A stretch of DNA of 7,464 bases from Mobilitalea sp. (lineage in GTDB: Bacteria > Bacillota_A > Clostridia > Lachnospirales > Lachnospiraceae), in assembly GCA_029974875.1 (NCBI GenBank), contig JARKQP010000616.1, positions 1-7,464 of the forward strand, written 5' to 3'. Of the stretch, positions 1 to 5,456 are shown one piece after another. Position 1 is the first letter of the stretch, and each line of letters opens with the position of its first letter. The notes beneath the pieces are model-generated. The model was given only the letters and a program-made list of their open reading frames with translations. It was not told the DNA's origin and did no database searches. The position numbers were made by a program, and so were the translations under genes.

Positions 1-228
1 CAGCTTATTTTTGATGAATCCCAGAAGGAATGCAACAGCGAGATCTGGATTGATTGCTACGATATCGTACAATTCCTCTCCCGCAACCGCTCCGAAACTG
101 TAAAGGATCCCGAAACGAAGGAATACAGCCGTGTATACCAGTTTGTTGACCCCGTGGCGGAGCACTATATTAACCACAGCACCTACCAATACAAGGATGA
201 TGAGTTCGAAATACATATCTATGAGTAG
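1..228 (+). CDS. 3' end of an unrecognised protein (75 C-terminal residues)
   Basis: Frame 1 is open from the first base and ends at a TAG at 226-228, giving 75 residues of a protein whose start lies outside the window. The visible part is hydrophilic, rich in aromatic and acidic residues (for example a WIDCYDIVQFLSRNRSE stretch), and ends EFEIHIYE. It has no membrane segment or signal. Its GC-ending codons and sensible composition suggest a genuine coding end rather than chance. I do not recognise the family and assign no function. It is the only plus-strand gene here and converges on the ger operon. No strong intrinsic terminator follows: there are only a 5-bp hairpin at 252-265 and a GCGC-CATT-GCGC element at 277-288, neither with a T tract. 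Confidence 0.7.
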   Translation, partial: QLIFDESQKECNSEIWIDCYDIVQFLSRNRSETVKDPETKEYSRVYQFVDPVAEHYINHSTYQYKDDEFEIHIYE

Positions 229-296
229 ACCCAGCATGGCACGGAATTGATTCTACCTCTGTAGACATCACATCCTGCGCCATTGCGCCTTGGTTA

Positions 297-493
297 ATAC
301 AGTTTTTCATACTGCTTTTTATACTGTTTTTCATATTGCATTTTTACACTGTTTTTCATATTGCATTTTCGTACTGCTTTCATACTGCTTTTCATACTGC
401 TTTTCATATTGCATTTTCATATACTGCATTTTCATACTGCTTTTTATACTGCTTTTCATACTGCTTTTAATACTGCTTTTTAATCTGCTTCCG
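297..493. repeat. Degenerate 12-bp tandem repeat overlapping the gerAB 3' end
   Basis: About 15 head-to-tail copies, plus a decayed one at 482-493, of a unit reading ATACTGCTTTTC on the plus strand (GAAAAGCAGTAT on the minus strand). Units start near 297, 309, 321, 333, 346, 358, 371, 382, 394, 406, 419, 434, 446, 458 and 470. Most are 12 bp; some are 11, 13 or 15 bp. Common variants are ATATTGCATTTTC and ATACTGTTTTTC. The two rightmost units are coding: read on the minus strand they give the IKKQY end of GerAB, and the gerAB stop codon TAA lies in a unit where neighbouring copies have GAA. There are no unique spacers, so it is not CRISPR. Replication slippage of the gene's last codons into the intergenic gap is the simplest origin (inference). 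Confidence 0.9.
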
Positions 494-1567
494 TTTCAAG
501 AAACATAATACAGCCAATAATGCCGGTATTACATATTGGAAGACCAGATTCAGGTTTACTATGATATATTGATACAGATAATTGAACTCAAACTGCGTAC
601 TACTTAAGTAGTACGTCAAGTAGAATACGATCACGGCCAGTGGTGTGTATAAAAAATTACATTCCGTAAGGCCGAACACCCAGGTAAAGCACCTCATCAG
701 CAGGATTGCAAAGATAGCGATTGCCGCAAAATCCGACAGGATGCAGATCAGGGTAACAAATACCTCAAACCGCTCAAAGATGTTGAAAAAGGAAATGCTT
801 TTTACCGTGATATAAAAAGGAAAGGGCAGATTCGCCGTTAAGCTTGTCCCTGAAATCCCGAAGGTAAATAAGGTTATGATAAATGCCAGGACGGTAAAGG
901 TAAGCAGGCCAAACCAGAGCTTGCGCAGATGCTGCTTGGTTACCGTCACCCCGAACTTATCCGCAAAAAACAGGGCAAGGATGATATTGCCCCCAACTGC
1001 GATCACATATTTGGACGCTAAAATCGTACTTTTTAAATGGATCGTTGAAACCGGCAGCAGATAATCCTTCCGGATCCTGGTCATGGCACATAGGAACAAA
1101 ACTGCAAAAAAGATCAAAACCGTCCCCAGGGTCAGCTCCGAAAAACGGAAAATGGTCTTGATTCCCCGAACCAGTGCATAAAACACCAGAACGATCATGA
1201 TTGCCATAAAAAAATCTGATTTCGTCCTGGGCATCAGGGTGAATTGCAGGGTCAGGCTATAGGCCGTAACCTTAGCCGTAATGGCTATTAGAATCCATAT
1301 CAGATATAATAGGATGAAGAGCTTAGCCAAAAACCTGCCGACTAATTGCACCATAATTTCATAAAAATTAAGTCCCGGATAGGATTTAATCAGAAAAATC
1401 ACGATGGCCGTCAGGGGAACCGTAGCCACAACGGACCATATAGGGCTCAGATATCCGCTCCTGCCCGCTTCCGAAGCCAGCATCTGGGGCACCTGCCGCA
1501 GGATAGAGGATATTGATATAAACAAGTACATAAATGTAATTTGGCGAAGTGTTACTTCTCGATTCAC
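467..1567 (-). CDS. gerAB: Spore germination protein, GerAB/B-subunit family (endospore germination permease)
   Basis: B subunit of a GerA-type germinant receptor. In the family this is an APC-superfamily, transporter-like integral membrane protein of the inner spore membrane that takes part in ligand recognition. The 366-residue product has the usual length and about ten hydrophobic segments (roughly residues 10-30, 42-62, 79-104, 119-137, 144-163, 183-202, 218-240, 268-293, 306-322 and 338-357). The N-terminus NREVTLRQITFMYLF and the internal FERFEVF segment near residue 264 are typical of the family. I chose the GTG at 1565-1567: it has an AGGTG Shine-Dalgarno at 1575-1579 with 7-nt spacing. 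An ATG at 1580-1582 would add five residues and overlap the upstream stop, but lacks a good ribosome-binding site. It is the last gene of the operon. The C-terminus (QIKKQY) is built from the tandem repeat that continues downstream. The specific nutrient ligand cannot be read from sequence. Confidence 0.93.
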   Translation of the reverse strand: MNREVTLRQITFMYLFISISSILRQVPQMLASEAGRSGYLSPIWSVVATVPLTAIVIFLIKSYPGLNFYEIMVQLVGRFLAKLFILLYLIWILIAITAKVTAYSLTLQFTLMPRTKSDFFMAIMIVLVFYALVRGIKTIFRFSELTLGTVLIFFAVLFLCAMTRIRKDYLLPVSTIHLKSTILASKYVIAVGGNIILALFFADKFGVTVTKQHLRKLWFGLLTFTVLAFIITLFTFGISGTSLTANLPFPFYITVKSISFFNIFERFEVFVTLICILSDFAAIAIFAILLMRCFTWVFGLTECNFLYTPLAVIVFYLTYYLSSTQFEFNYLYQYIIVNLNLVFQYVIPALLAVLCFLKRKQIKKQY

Positions 1568-1574
1568 CGTTCCA

Positions 1575-1579
1575 CACCT
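1575..1579 (-). promoter_or_regulatory. Ribosome-binding site that decides the gerAB start
   Basis: AGGTG on the minus strand, overlapping the stop codon of the small upstream gene (TGA at 1579-1581) and 7 nt from the GTG at 1565-1567. It would sit inside the coding sequence if the ATG at 1582 were used, which argues for the GTG and for translational coupling with the preceding gene. Confidence 0.6.
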
Positions 1580-1767
1580 CATTTCATATATTTTTCCATT
1601 ACAGTAGTTATGCTGGGTAAATAGGGGTTTAACAGATATATGATCCCCAGCGCCAAGCCACTGATGGAAAGCAATAAATACAGGGCAAGGTTTCTTTTCT
1701 TGCTTAAGATTTTTTCCCGCTGCCTGATAAAGGTATAGACAATGGTAAATGAAAATATATAAATCAT
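1579..1767 (-). CDS. Small two-helix membrane protein in the ger operon (D-subunit-like)
   Basis: A 62-residue protein with two hydrophobic stretches, about residues 1-14 and 27-46, joined by a basic loop (RQREKILSKKR), and a short polar tail. The ATG is preceded by a strong AAGGAG at 1773-1778 with 5-nt spacing, so it is very likely translated. It lies between gerAC (33-nt gap) and gerAB (11 nt before its GTG). Established knowledge: several Bacillus receptor operons carry a D gene encoding a small protein of roughly 70-80 residues with two transmembrane helices that modulates receptor-dependent germination. Size, topology and position fit that class. I assign it by context and topology, not by a diagnostic motif. 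It could instead be a lineage-specific accessory or assembly protein. Confidence 0.75.
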   Translation of the reverse strand: MIYIFSFTIVYTFIRQREKILSKKRNLALYLLLSISGLALGIIYLLNPYLPSITTVMEKYMK

Positions 1768-1772
1768 GGGGT

Positions 1773-1778
1773 CTCCTT
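1773..1778 (-). promoter_or_regulatory. Ribosome-binding site of the small D-like gene
   Basis: Perfect AAGGAG on the minus strand, 5 nt before the ATG at 1765-1767. It is the strongest Shine-Dalgarno in the operon and supports reading this short frame as a real gene. Confidence 0.75.
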
Positions 1779-1800
1779 CTTTCTTAGGTTAAACGTAAGG

Positions 1801-2916
1801 TTAATCCTCTCCCAAAAGGAAGGATTTTGAGATTCTGGATTGGACCTTATACTGATACTCGATATCGGATATTTCATCCGCCCAGGTATCCTTTATGCTC
1901 TTCCACTGGACAAAATTCTGGTTTTCAACCAGACGCGCCAAATTCAAGATATCCAGCCCATTATCCACGGAGTATTTCACCGGCTTCTCAATAATTGACC
2001 TGATGTAATTGTTCTGCTCCTGTGTCAGCTTAGTAAGCTCCTCGGCCGTAAACACATTGTCCGGGGTTAATACCTCCTTCAGCATGGATTCAAAGCTCAC
2101 CGTGATCTTAACAGTAACCTGCTGGTTTTCAAGCTCCGTCTTCAGCTTCGTATTCGTATAGGAAATGTATAGGCTCACCTCATCGCCCAGATAGATCGGA
2201 TAGCTTCTCATAATATTACGGATAAAATTCACCCCGTCCGAGGTCTCATGGTCTAAATAATCCCGGAGCACCAGCTGGTCAAAAACCGCATAGCCATCAA
2301 TCAGATACCCCGACTTATCGGCGATCAGGTAAGGCACCAGCACACAGGAATCCGTCTGCTTCATGTCATTTAAAATATTAACCATGGTGTTGTCATTACG
2401 GGTCAGAATCTCCTGCTGCTTTTGCTTCATGGCCTCCAGATCCTCATGGATCGTCTGCTTATTTTCAATTCCCTCCCCGAGGAAATCAGCCGCCTTCTTA
2501 CCCTTGGTTATATAGATCAGGGCCTCCATCTTAATAGTTTCATCCCTTGAGAGGAAATCAAGGCTTCGGCCTAAGCCCTGCTTAGCCGCCCCTTCGCCGA
2601 TCAGGAAGGAGCCTGCCTGTGCAAGGGAGATGGATTTTTTATTCTTAAGCTTAAGATCCTCCAGGGCTTCATAAGCGGACTTACCGGTTCCCTTTGCCAC
2701 CTCTTCCGTCCCGGTACCGGTTCCCTTCTCCGGGTCGGCACCTCCTCCGGTGCTGTATAGACCGCTAACGGTGTACTCCCCATTGTCATAATCAATGGCA
2801 AGCACCAGTACCAGGTCAATTTCATCAATTTCCTTCCTGCTCATATCATGGGTACAGCCACCCAGGAAAGGCAATATGGCTAGGCAGAGCATAAAAAATA
2901 TCCTGTTTGTTTTCAT
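1801..2916 (-). CDS. gerAC: Spore germination lipoprotein, GerAC/C-subunit family
   Basis: C subunit of the germinant receptor, a lipoprotein anchored to the outer face of the inner spore membrane. From the ATG at 2914-2916 the 371-residue product has a short basic N-region (MKTNR), a hydrophobic core and an LGGC lipobox with the modified cysteine at residue 21. Two family landmarks are visible: the N-terminal RKEIDEIDLVLVLAIDYD segment after the cysteine, and a C-terminal DILNLARLVENQNFVQWKSIKDTW segment matching the usual 'D-I-fgfg...W' end. Residues 55-80 are a Gly/Thr-rich low-complexity linker containing a duplicated KGTG. A GTG at 2923-2925 would add three residues, but it is only 2 nt from the AGGAG at 2926-2930, so the ATG is preferred. 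The gene begins 14 nt after the gerAA stop, and that ribosome-binding site abuts the stop. Length is normal for the family. Confidence 0.93.
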   Translation of the reverse strand: MKTNRIFFMLCLAILPFLGGCTHDMSRKEIDEIDLVLVLAIDYDNGEYTVSGLYSTGGGADPEKGTGTGTEEVAKGTGKSAYEALEDLKLKNKKSISLAQAGSFLIGEGAAKQGLGRSLDFLSRDETIKMEALIYITKGKKAADFLGEGIENKQTIHEDLEAMKQKQQEILTRNDNTMVNILNDMKQTDSCVLVPYLIADKSGYLIDGYAVFDQLVLRDYLDHETSDGVNFIRNIMRSYPIYLGDEVSLYISYTNTKLKTELENQQVTVKITVSFESMLKEVLTPDNVFTAEELTKLTQEQNNYIRSIIEKPVKYSVDNGLDILNLARLVENQNFVQWKSIKDTWADEISDIEYQYKVQSRISKSFLLGED

Positions 2917-2925
2917 ATATCCCAC

Positions 2926-2930
2926 AGCTC
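2926..2930 (-). promoter_or_regulatory. Ribosome-binding site of gerAC
   Basis: AGGAG on the minus strand, directly adjoining the gerAA stop (TAG at 2931-2933; the site reads TAGGAG across the junction). Spacing is 2 nt to the GTG at 2923 and about 9-11 nt to the ATG at 2914-2916. The second is workable, hence the chosen start. The arrangement suggests translational coupling of gerAA and gerAC. Confidence 0.6.
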
Positions 2931-4388
2931 CTATGGTCTTTGTTTGATATGGTTTTCCGGCGCAATATCCTTAGGTCTTTTACGGAAATATTTCACCGGG
3001 AACCGGAACAAGGTATCCTTGTGGTTGCTTTCATCAATATCAACAAAGGGTGAAAGATAAGCCACCCCATAATTATCCATACTGCAAAGATGGGTTATTA
3101 CCAGGATCAGCCCTACAGCCAGTCCAAGGAAGCCTCCCACCGCCGCCAACAGCGCAAATGCGAACCGTATGACCCGTATTCCGCTGCTTAAATCCTGGTT
3201 TGGCATCATAAATCCGGAGATTCCCGCCAGGGATACTACAACTACTACCAGGGGAGAGATAATATTTGCCGAAACAGCTGACTGGCCAACCACAATACCG
3301 CCAAGAATGGACATGGCAGTACCTACGGCCTTAGGCAGGCGCAGTCCTGCCTCGATGAGGATTTCAAAGGCAATTAATAGCCCCAGCACCTCCGTCGAGG
3401 AGGAAAAGGGTACATTCTGCTTTGCCTGCTGGGTGGACAGGGCCAGCTGTACCGGAAGCATCTGGTTTTGATAGGTGGTCGCCGCAATATAAAAGGCTGG
3501 CAAAAACAAGGTAATAACCATTGAAAGATAACGGATCACCCGGAGCGCCGAGCCTACGATAAAATGATTTGCATAATCCTCCGGGGATTGCATCAGCATG
3601 GGCAGCTGGCAGGGTAAAACATAGACAAAGGGGATCCCGTCAACCACTAAGGCGATACGCCCATCTGAAAGATTTGCCGAGATGCGGTCCGGGCGCTGTG
3701 AATACATGATTTGCGGGAATAGGCTCTTATTATGTTCAATCAAATATTCCTCGATAAAGGCCGGGGTGGAGATATTATCTATATTGATCGCCTGAATCTT
3801 TTCCTTGATCTTATTCACCGTTTCCATATTTGCAATATTGCTGACATAGCAAAGGGCTATATCTGTCTTTGATACCTTTCCCACCGTAAGTGCTTCGATG
3901 ACCAGATACTCCGACCGGATCCGCCTGCGGATTAATGCGGTGTTGGTCCGCATTACTTCGATAAAGGAATCCTTGGCTCCCTTTACAACCCCTTCTTCCA
4001 TGGGCTCTGACACGGAGCGCTTTTCGAAGCTTTTAATATCGTATACGATGGCCTTTTTTTCTCCATCAAAAATAAAAGCCAGATTTCCGCTTAGAACCGC
4101 TTTTAACAGCTTTTGGTAATCTCCCTCCTCCTCCGTAAATACATGGTAGGCGCCGCCATTTAGCAGATAGTCCATAACGGAACGCTCCGTAATATAATTC
4201 TGGATATAGGGGTCATCTATCATGGTTCTTAGAATTGCCTCATCTACTAATGTAGAATCAATCAGTCCGTCTACGCAAAAGATATGGAAGGTAATGTTGT
4301 TTTGGTTTATTTTAATGGGCCTGACTAAAACGTCACTGCTTTTCGAAAATAATTCTTTGATTGCCTGTGAATTGATAACTTGCTCCAT
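2931..4388 (-). CDS. gerAA: Spore germination protein, GerAA/A-subunit family
   Basis: A subunit of the germinant receptor, 485 residues, within the family's usual range. The soluble N-terminal region (about 1-280) holds the conserved EGVVKGAKDSFIEVMRTN and LIRRRIRS block at residues 132-158, followed by a second soluble subdomain ending near the IALVVDGIPFVYVLP strand (246-259). The membrane part starts near residue 284 (VIRYLSMVITLFLPAFYIA), then a hydrophobic stretch around 332-346, the family signature EAGLRLPKAVG (346-356), two helices around 358-395 (SILGGIVVGQSAV, IISPLVVVVVSLAGI), and a long hydrophobic segment 405-432. The tail is polar and basic. The ATG has an AGGGGG ribosome-binding site at 4394-4399 with 5-nt spacing. 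It is the first gene of the A-C-D-B operon. Within the spore, A subunits oligomerise into a membrane complex thought to pass ions early in germination (family knowledge). Confidence 0.96.
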   Translation of the reverse strand: MEQVINSQAIKELFSKSSDVLVRPIKINQNNITFHIFCVDGLIDSTLVDEAILRTMIDDPYIQNYITERSVMDYLLNGGAYHVFTEEEGDYQKLLKAVLSGNLAFIFDGEKKAIVYDIKSFEKRSVSEPMEEGVVKGAKDSFIEVMRTNTALIRRRIRSEYLVIEALTVGKVSKTDIALCYVSNIANMETVNKIKEKIQAINIDNISTPAFIEEYLIEHNKSLFPQIMYSQRPDRISANLSDGRIALVVDGIPFVYVLPCQLPMLMQSPEDYANHFIVGSALRVIRYLSMVITLFLPAFYIAATTYQNQMLPVQLALSTQQAKQNVPFSSSTEVLGLLIAFEILIEAGLRLPKAVGTAMSILGGIVVGQSAVSANIISPLVVVVVSLAGISGFMMPNQDLSSGIRVIRFAFALLAAVGGFLGLAVGLILVITHLCSMDNYGVAYLSPFVDIDESNHKDTLFRFPVKYFRKRPKDIAPENHIKQRP

Positions 4389-4435
4389 GGAAACCCCCTA
4401 GTATTCTGAATTCAAAGCTTAATTAGGATCTACCT

Positions 4436-4468
4436 TAATATTTTCTCAGAATTGAGATTCTTTATTCA
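4436..4468 (-). promoter_or_regulatory. Weak candidate forespore (sigma-G-type) promoter for the ger operon
   Basis: On the minus strand a TGAATA box (4463-4468) lies upstream of an A/T-rich -10-like stretch containing AAATATTA (4436-4443). TGAATA matches the known sigma-G -35 preference, and ger operons in Bacillus are sigma-G dependent. The spacing to the best -10 frame is either 17 nt to a poor match (GAAAATA) or about 20 nt to a better one, so the call is weak. A small dyad TCTCA-GAAT-TGAGA (4444-4457) lies in the spacer. Confidence 0.3.
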
Positions 4469-4511
4469 TTAAAGAGATTTTTTAGTGGTTTTTGATGGTC
4501 TGGGGGCATAT

Positions 4512-4610
4512 AAAAAAGGCCCTTCCCGTACTAAAGTCCCGTATTTCTACGCGACTTTATCCTCCCGTTTGGCCATTAACGGTTGGAATAGTATAGGAAC
4601 AGCCTTTTCT
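4512..4610 (-). other. Compact three-way-junction inverted repeat, possible minus-strand terminator or structured RNA
   Basis: A closing stem pairs 4514-4520 (AAAAGGC) with 4602-4608 (GCCTTTT) and continues, after a 2-nt internal loop, as 4523-4532 with 4590-4599 (one mismatch, one wobble). Inside are two hairpins with almost no spare bases. The first, 4533-4558, has AAAGTC/GACTTT plus CGTA/TACG separated by a single C-C mismatch. The second, 4560-4587, has TCC/GGA and CCGTT/AACGG. Read on the minus strand the element ends GCC followed by six T, so it could stop transcription coming from the gene at 4770-5060 before the ger promoter. It matches no riboswitch or ribozyme that I recognise. A small palindromic mobile element (TA lies at both edges, 4511-4512 and 4610-4611) is an alternative. 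Confidence 0.6.
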
Positions 4611-4769
4611 AAGTCATTCTTATTCATTTTTTTTGTAGTCAGTTCTTAAGTTCATGACATCATTCATGATCGATCGTATCTGTATGATATTTCGCATCAG
4701 TGCCGGAGGCAATAAGTGCGCATCCGGGCACAAAGTTCCCTATCATGGTGCTTTTTCCGTAGTATATTA

Positions 4770-5060
4770 TTAACCTCTTGGGTATCCCGTTGGAACGGAG
4801 AACCGTTTTCCAAAATAATCTTCTGCAATATCTTTTATATGTATTGGTAAAGCTTTACCTTTTGCCAGCAGATGCAGAAAAAATTCTGCATCTCCTTCAT
4901 CTTCTGTAATATTCTCAAGATAGCAATAATTCTTGTGCTTCATCTGCTCGTAATAGCATTCAAGACTGTACAATGCATTCTTAAATACCAGCTTGTAAAC
5001 AACTTGCGTATCTTCATCCTTAATTGTTTTTTCGTAGGCATTAAGCATTTGTTCTGCCAT
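4770..5060 (-). CDS. Small hypothetical protein, 96 aa
   Basis: I do not recognise this protein. From the ATG at 5058-5060 it is 96 residues, soluble and mixed in charge, probably largely helical (MAEQMLNAYEKTIKDEDTQ near the start; LHLLAKGKALPIHIKDIAEDYF near the end), with no signal peptide or membrane segment. It ends with FSVPTGYPRG. The frame is open to a GTG at 5121-5123, but a good extended -10 promoter at 5125-5133 would put the transcript start at or next to that GTG. The internal ATG has GGTGG (6-nt spacing) or AAGGG (9-nt spacing) in front of it, so I use it. It stands alone: the three-way-junction element lies downstream and the long hairpin upstream, so it is probably a single-gene transcript. 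Orphan protein or accessory gene are both possible; no function is assigned. Confidence 0.65.
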   Translation of the reverse strand: MAEQMLNAYEKTIKDEDTQVVYKLVFKNALYSLECYYEQMKHKNYCYLENITEDEGDAEFFLHLLAKGKALPIHIKDIAEDYFGKRFSVPTGYPRG

Positions 5061-5124
5061 ATCACGCCACCCTTCGTTTATGGTATCTTTTACGACTACA
5101 TAAATGATATCAATTGACACCACT

Positions 5125-5133
5125 ATTATAGCA
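5125..5133 (-). promoter_or_regulatory. Extended -10 promoter (TGCTATAAT) of the 96-aa gene
   Basis: The minus strand reads TGCTATAAT, a perfect housekeeping -10 hexamer with the TG extension. The -35 region at 17-nt spacing (5148-5153, ATCGAT) is poor, which the TG extension can offset. Transcription would start near 5117-5120, leaving a leader of about 55-60 nt that includes a TCAATTGA palindrome, a possible operator. Confidence 0.55.
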
Positions 5134-5456
5134 TAATTGGGAATAATATCGATAGGGGATTGGAGGAAATTTGCGTTGTGGTTTGTAATAGGATAAAGTT
5201 AGTGAGCGGACTTTCTGGGGAAGGTTTGGAAGGCCGGGGAGAGGTATATGGGGGCATGTGTTTCGTTCTCAAGACAACGTACCTCTAGGACCGCCCTGGT
5301 AAGACATGCAAAGTACGCATATCTTTCCAGGACGGTCGGCGAGGCACGTTGTCTTCCGAAATGAAACACATTTCCCCCATATACCTCTCCCCGGCCAGGG
5401 TAGGCTTTGGAGGACAGTCCGCGCGTTAGAGTGGGGGTATAGATATTTGTAATATA
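5134..5456. other. Intergenic region dominated by the long hairpin
   Basis: Apart from the hairpin at 5206-5422 and the poor -35 region of the small gene's promoter, I see no gene, T-tract terminator or other motif. The short flanks (5154-5205 and 5423-5456) are unremarkable. Confidence 0.6.
5206..5422. repeat. Long imperfect inverted repeat (~217 nt hairpin)
   Basis: Two arms of about 100 nt fold around a 7-nt loop (5310-5316). Pairing from outside in: a 7-bp clamp 5206-5212/5416-5422; a poorly paired stretch; a perfect 23-bp block 5232-5254/5374-5396; 9 bp 5256-5264/5363-5371; 10 bp 5271-5280/5346-5355; CCTC/GAGG 5282-5285/5341-5344; GACCG/CGGTC 5289-5293/5333-5337; CCTGG/CCAGG 5295-5299/5327-5331; AAGA/TCTT 5301-5304/5322-5325; ATGC/GCAT 5306-5309/5317-5320. 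It is more GC-rich than its surroundings. No T tract follows on either strand, so it is not a classical terminator. It lies between two minus-strand genes, 35 nt after the DUF2339 stop. A dispersed palindromic element or a structured RNA is possible. Confidence 0.85.

Larger units (their letters stand above)
4389..4769. other. Intergenic region upstream of the ger operon
   Basis: This 381-nt gap contains the gerAA ribosome-binding site, the weak promoter candidate and the three-way-junction element. At 4700-4731 there is also a bulged hairpin (GTGCCGGA paired with TCCGGGCAC, 15-nt loop) without a T tract. No gene is convincing here; a 28-codon minus-strand frame at 4660-4746 is discussed under findings. 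Confidence 0.6.

Noticed and set aside
252..288. Bidirectional terminator in the convergent gap
   Set aside because: Only a 5-bp stem (252-265) and a 4-bp GCGC stem (277-288), neither followed by a T run.
297..493. CRISPR-like array
   Set aside because: The units are head-to-tail, only 12 bp, degenerate, and have no unique spacers between them.
290..508. Plus-strand frame encoding a Phe/Cys/Leu-rich 72-residue peptide
   Set aside because: It is simply the translation of the tandem repeat antisense to the gerAB end; it has no ribosome-binding site and its composition is an artefact of the repeat.
1580..1582. ATG start for gerAB giving a 4-nt ATGA overlap with the small gene
   Set aside because: The Shine-Dalgarno AGGTG lies downstream of this ATG and points to the GTG at 1565-1567; family N-termini also fit the shorter protein better.
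3169..3471. Plus-strand open frames antisense to the ger genes and to the DUF2339 gene (for example 3169-3471, 3898-4119, 5680-5967 and 6874-7167)
   Set aside because: They are shadows of well-supported genes on the other strand, with no ribosome-binding sites or recognisable protein features.
4394..4410. A second sigma-G-like -10 (GAATACTA) just before gerAA
   Set aside because: It touches the ribosome-binding site, which would leave no usable leader, and there is no matching -35 at proper distance.
4512..4610. Known riboswitch or self-cleaving ribozyme
   Set aside because: I looked for c-di-GMP, THF, ZTP and fluoride riboswitch cores and for hammerhead, twister and pistol cores on both strands and saw no match; an Rfam search would be needed to exclude the rest.
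4700..4731. Bulged hairpin as terminator of the 96-aa gene
   Set aside because: It has a 15-nt loop and no T tract on either strand; the T-tract-bearing element at 4512-4610 is the better candidate.
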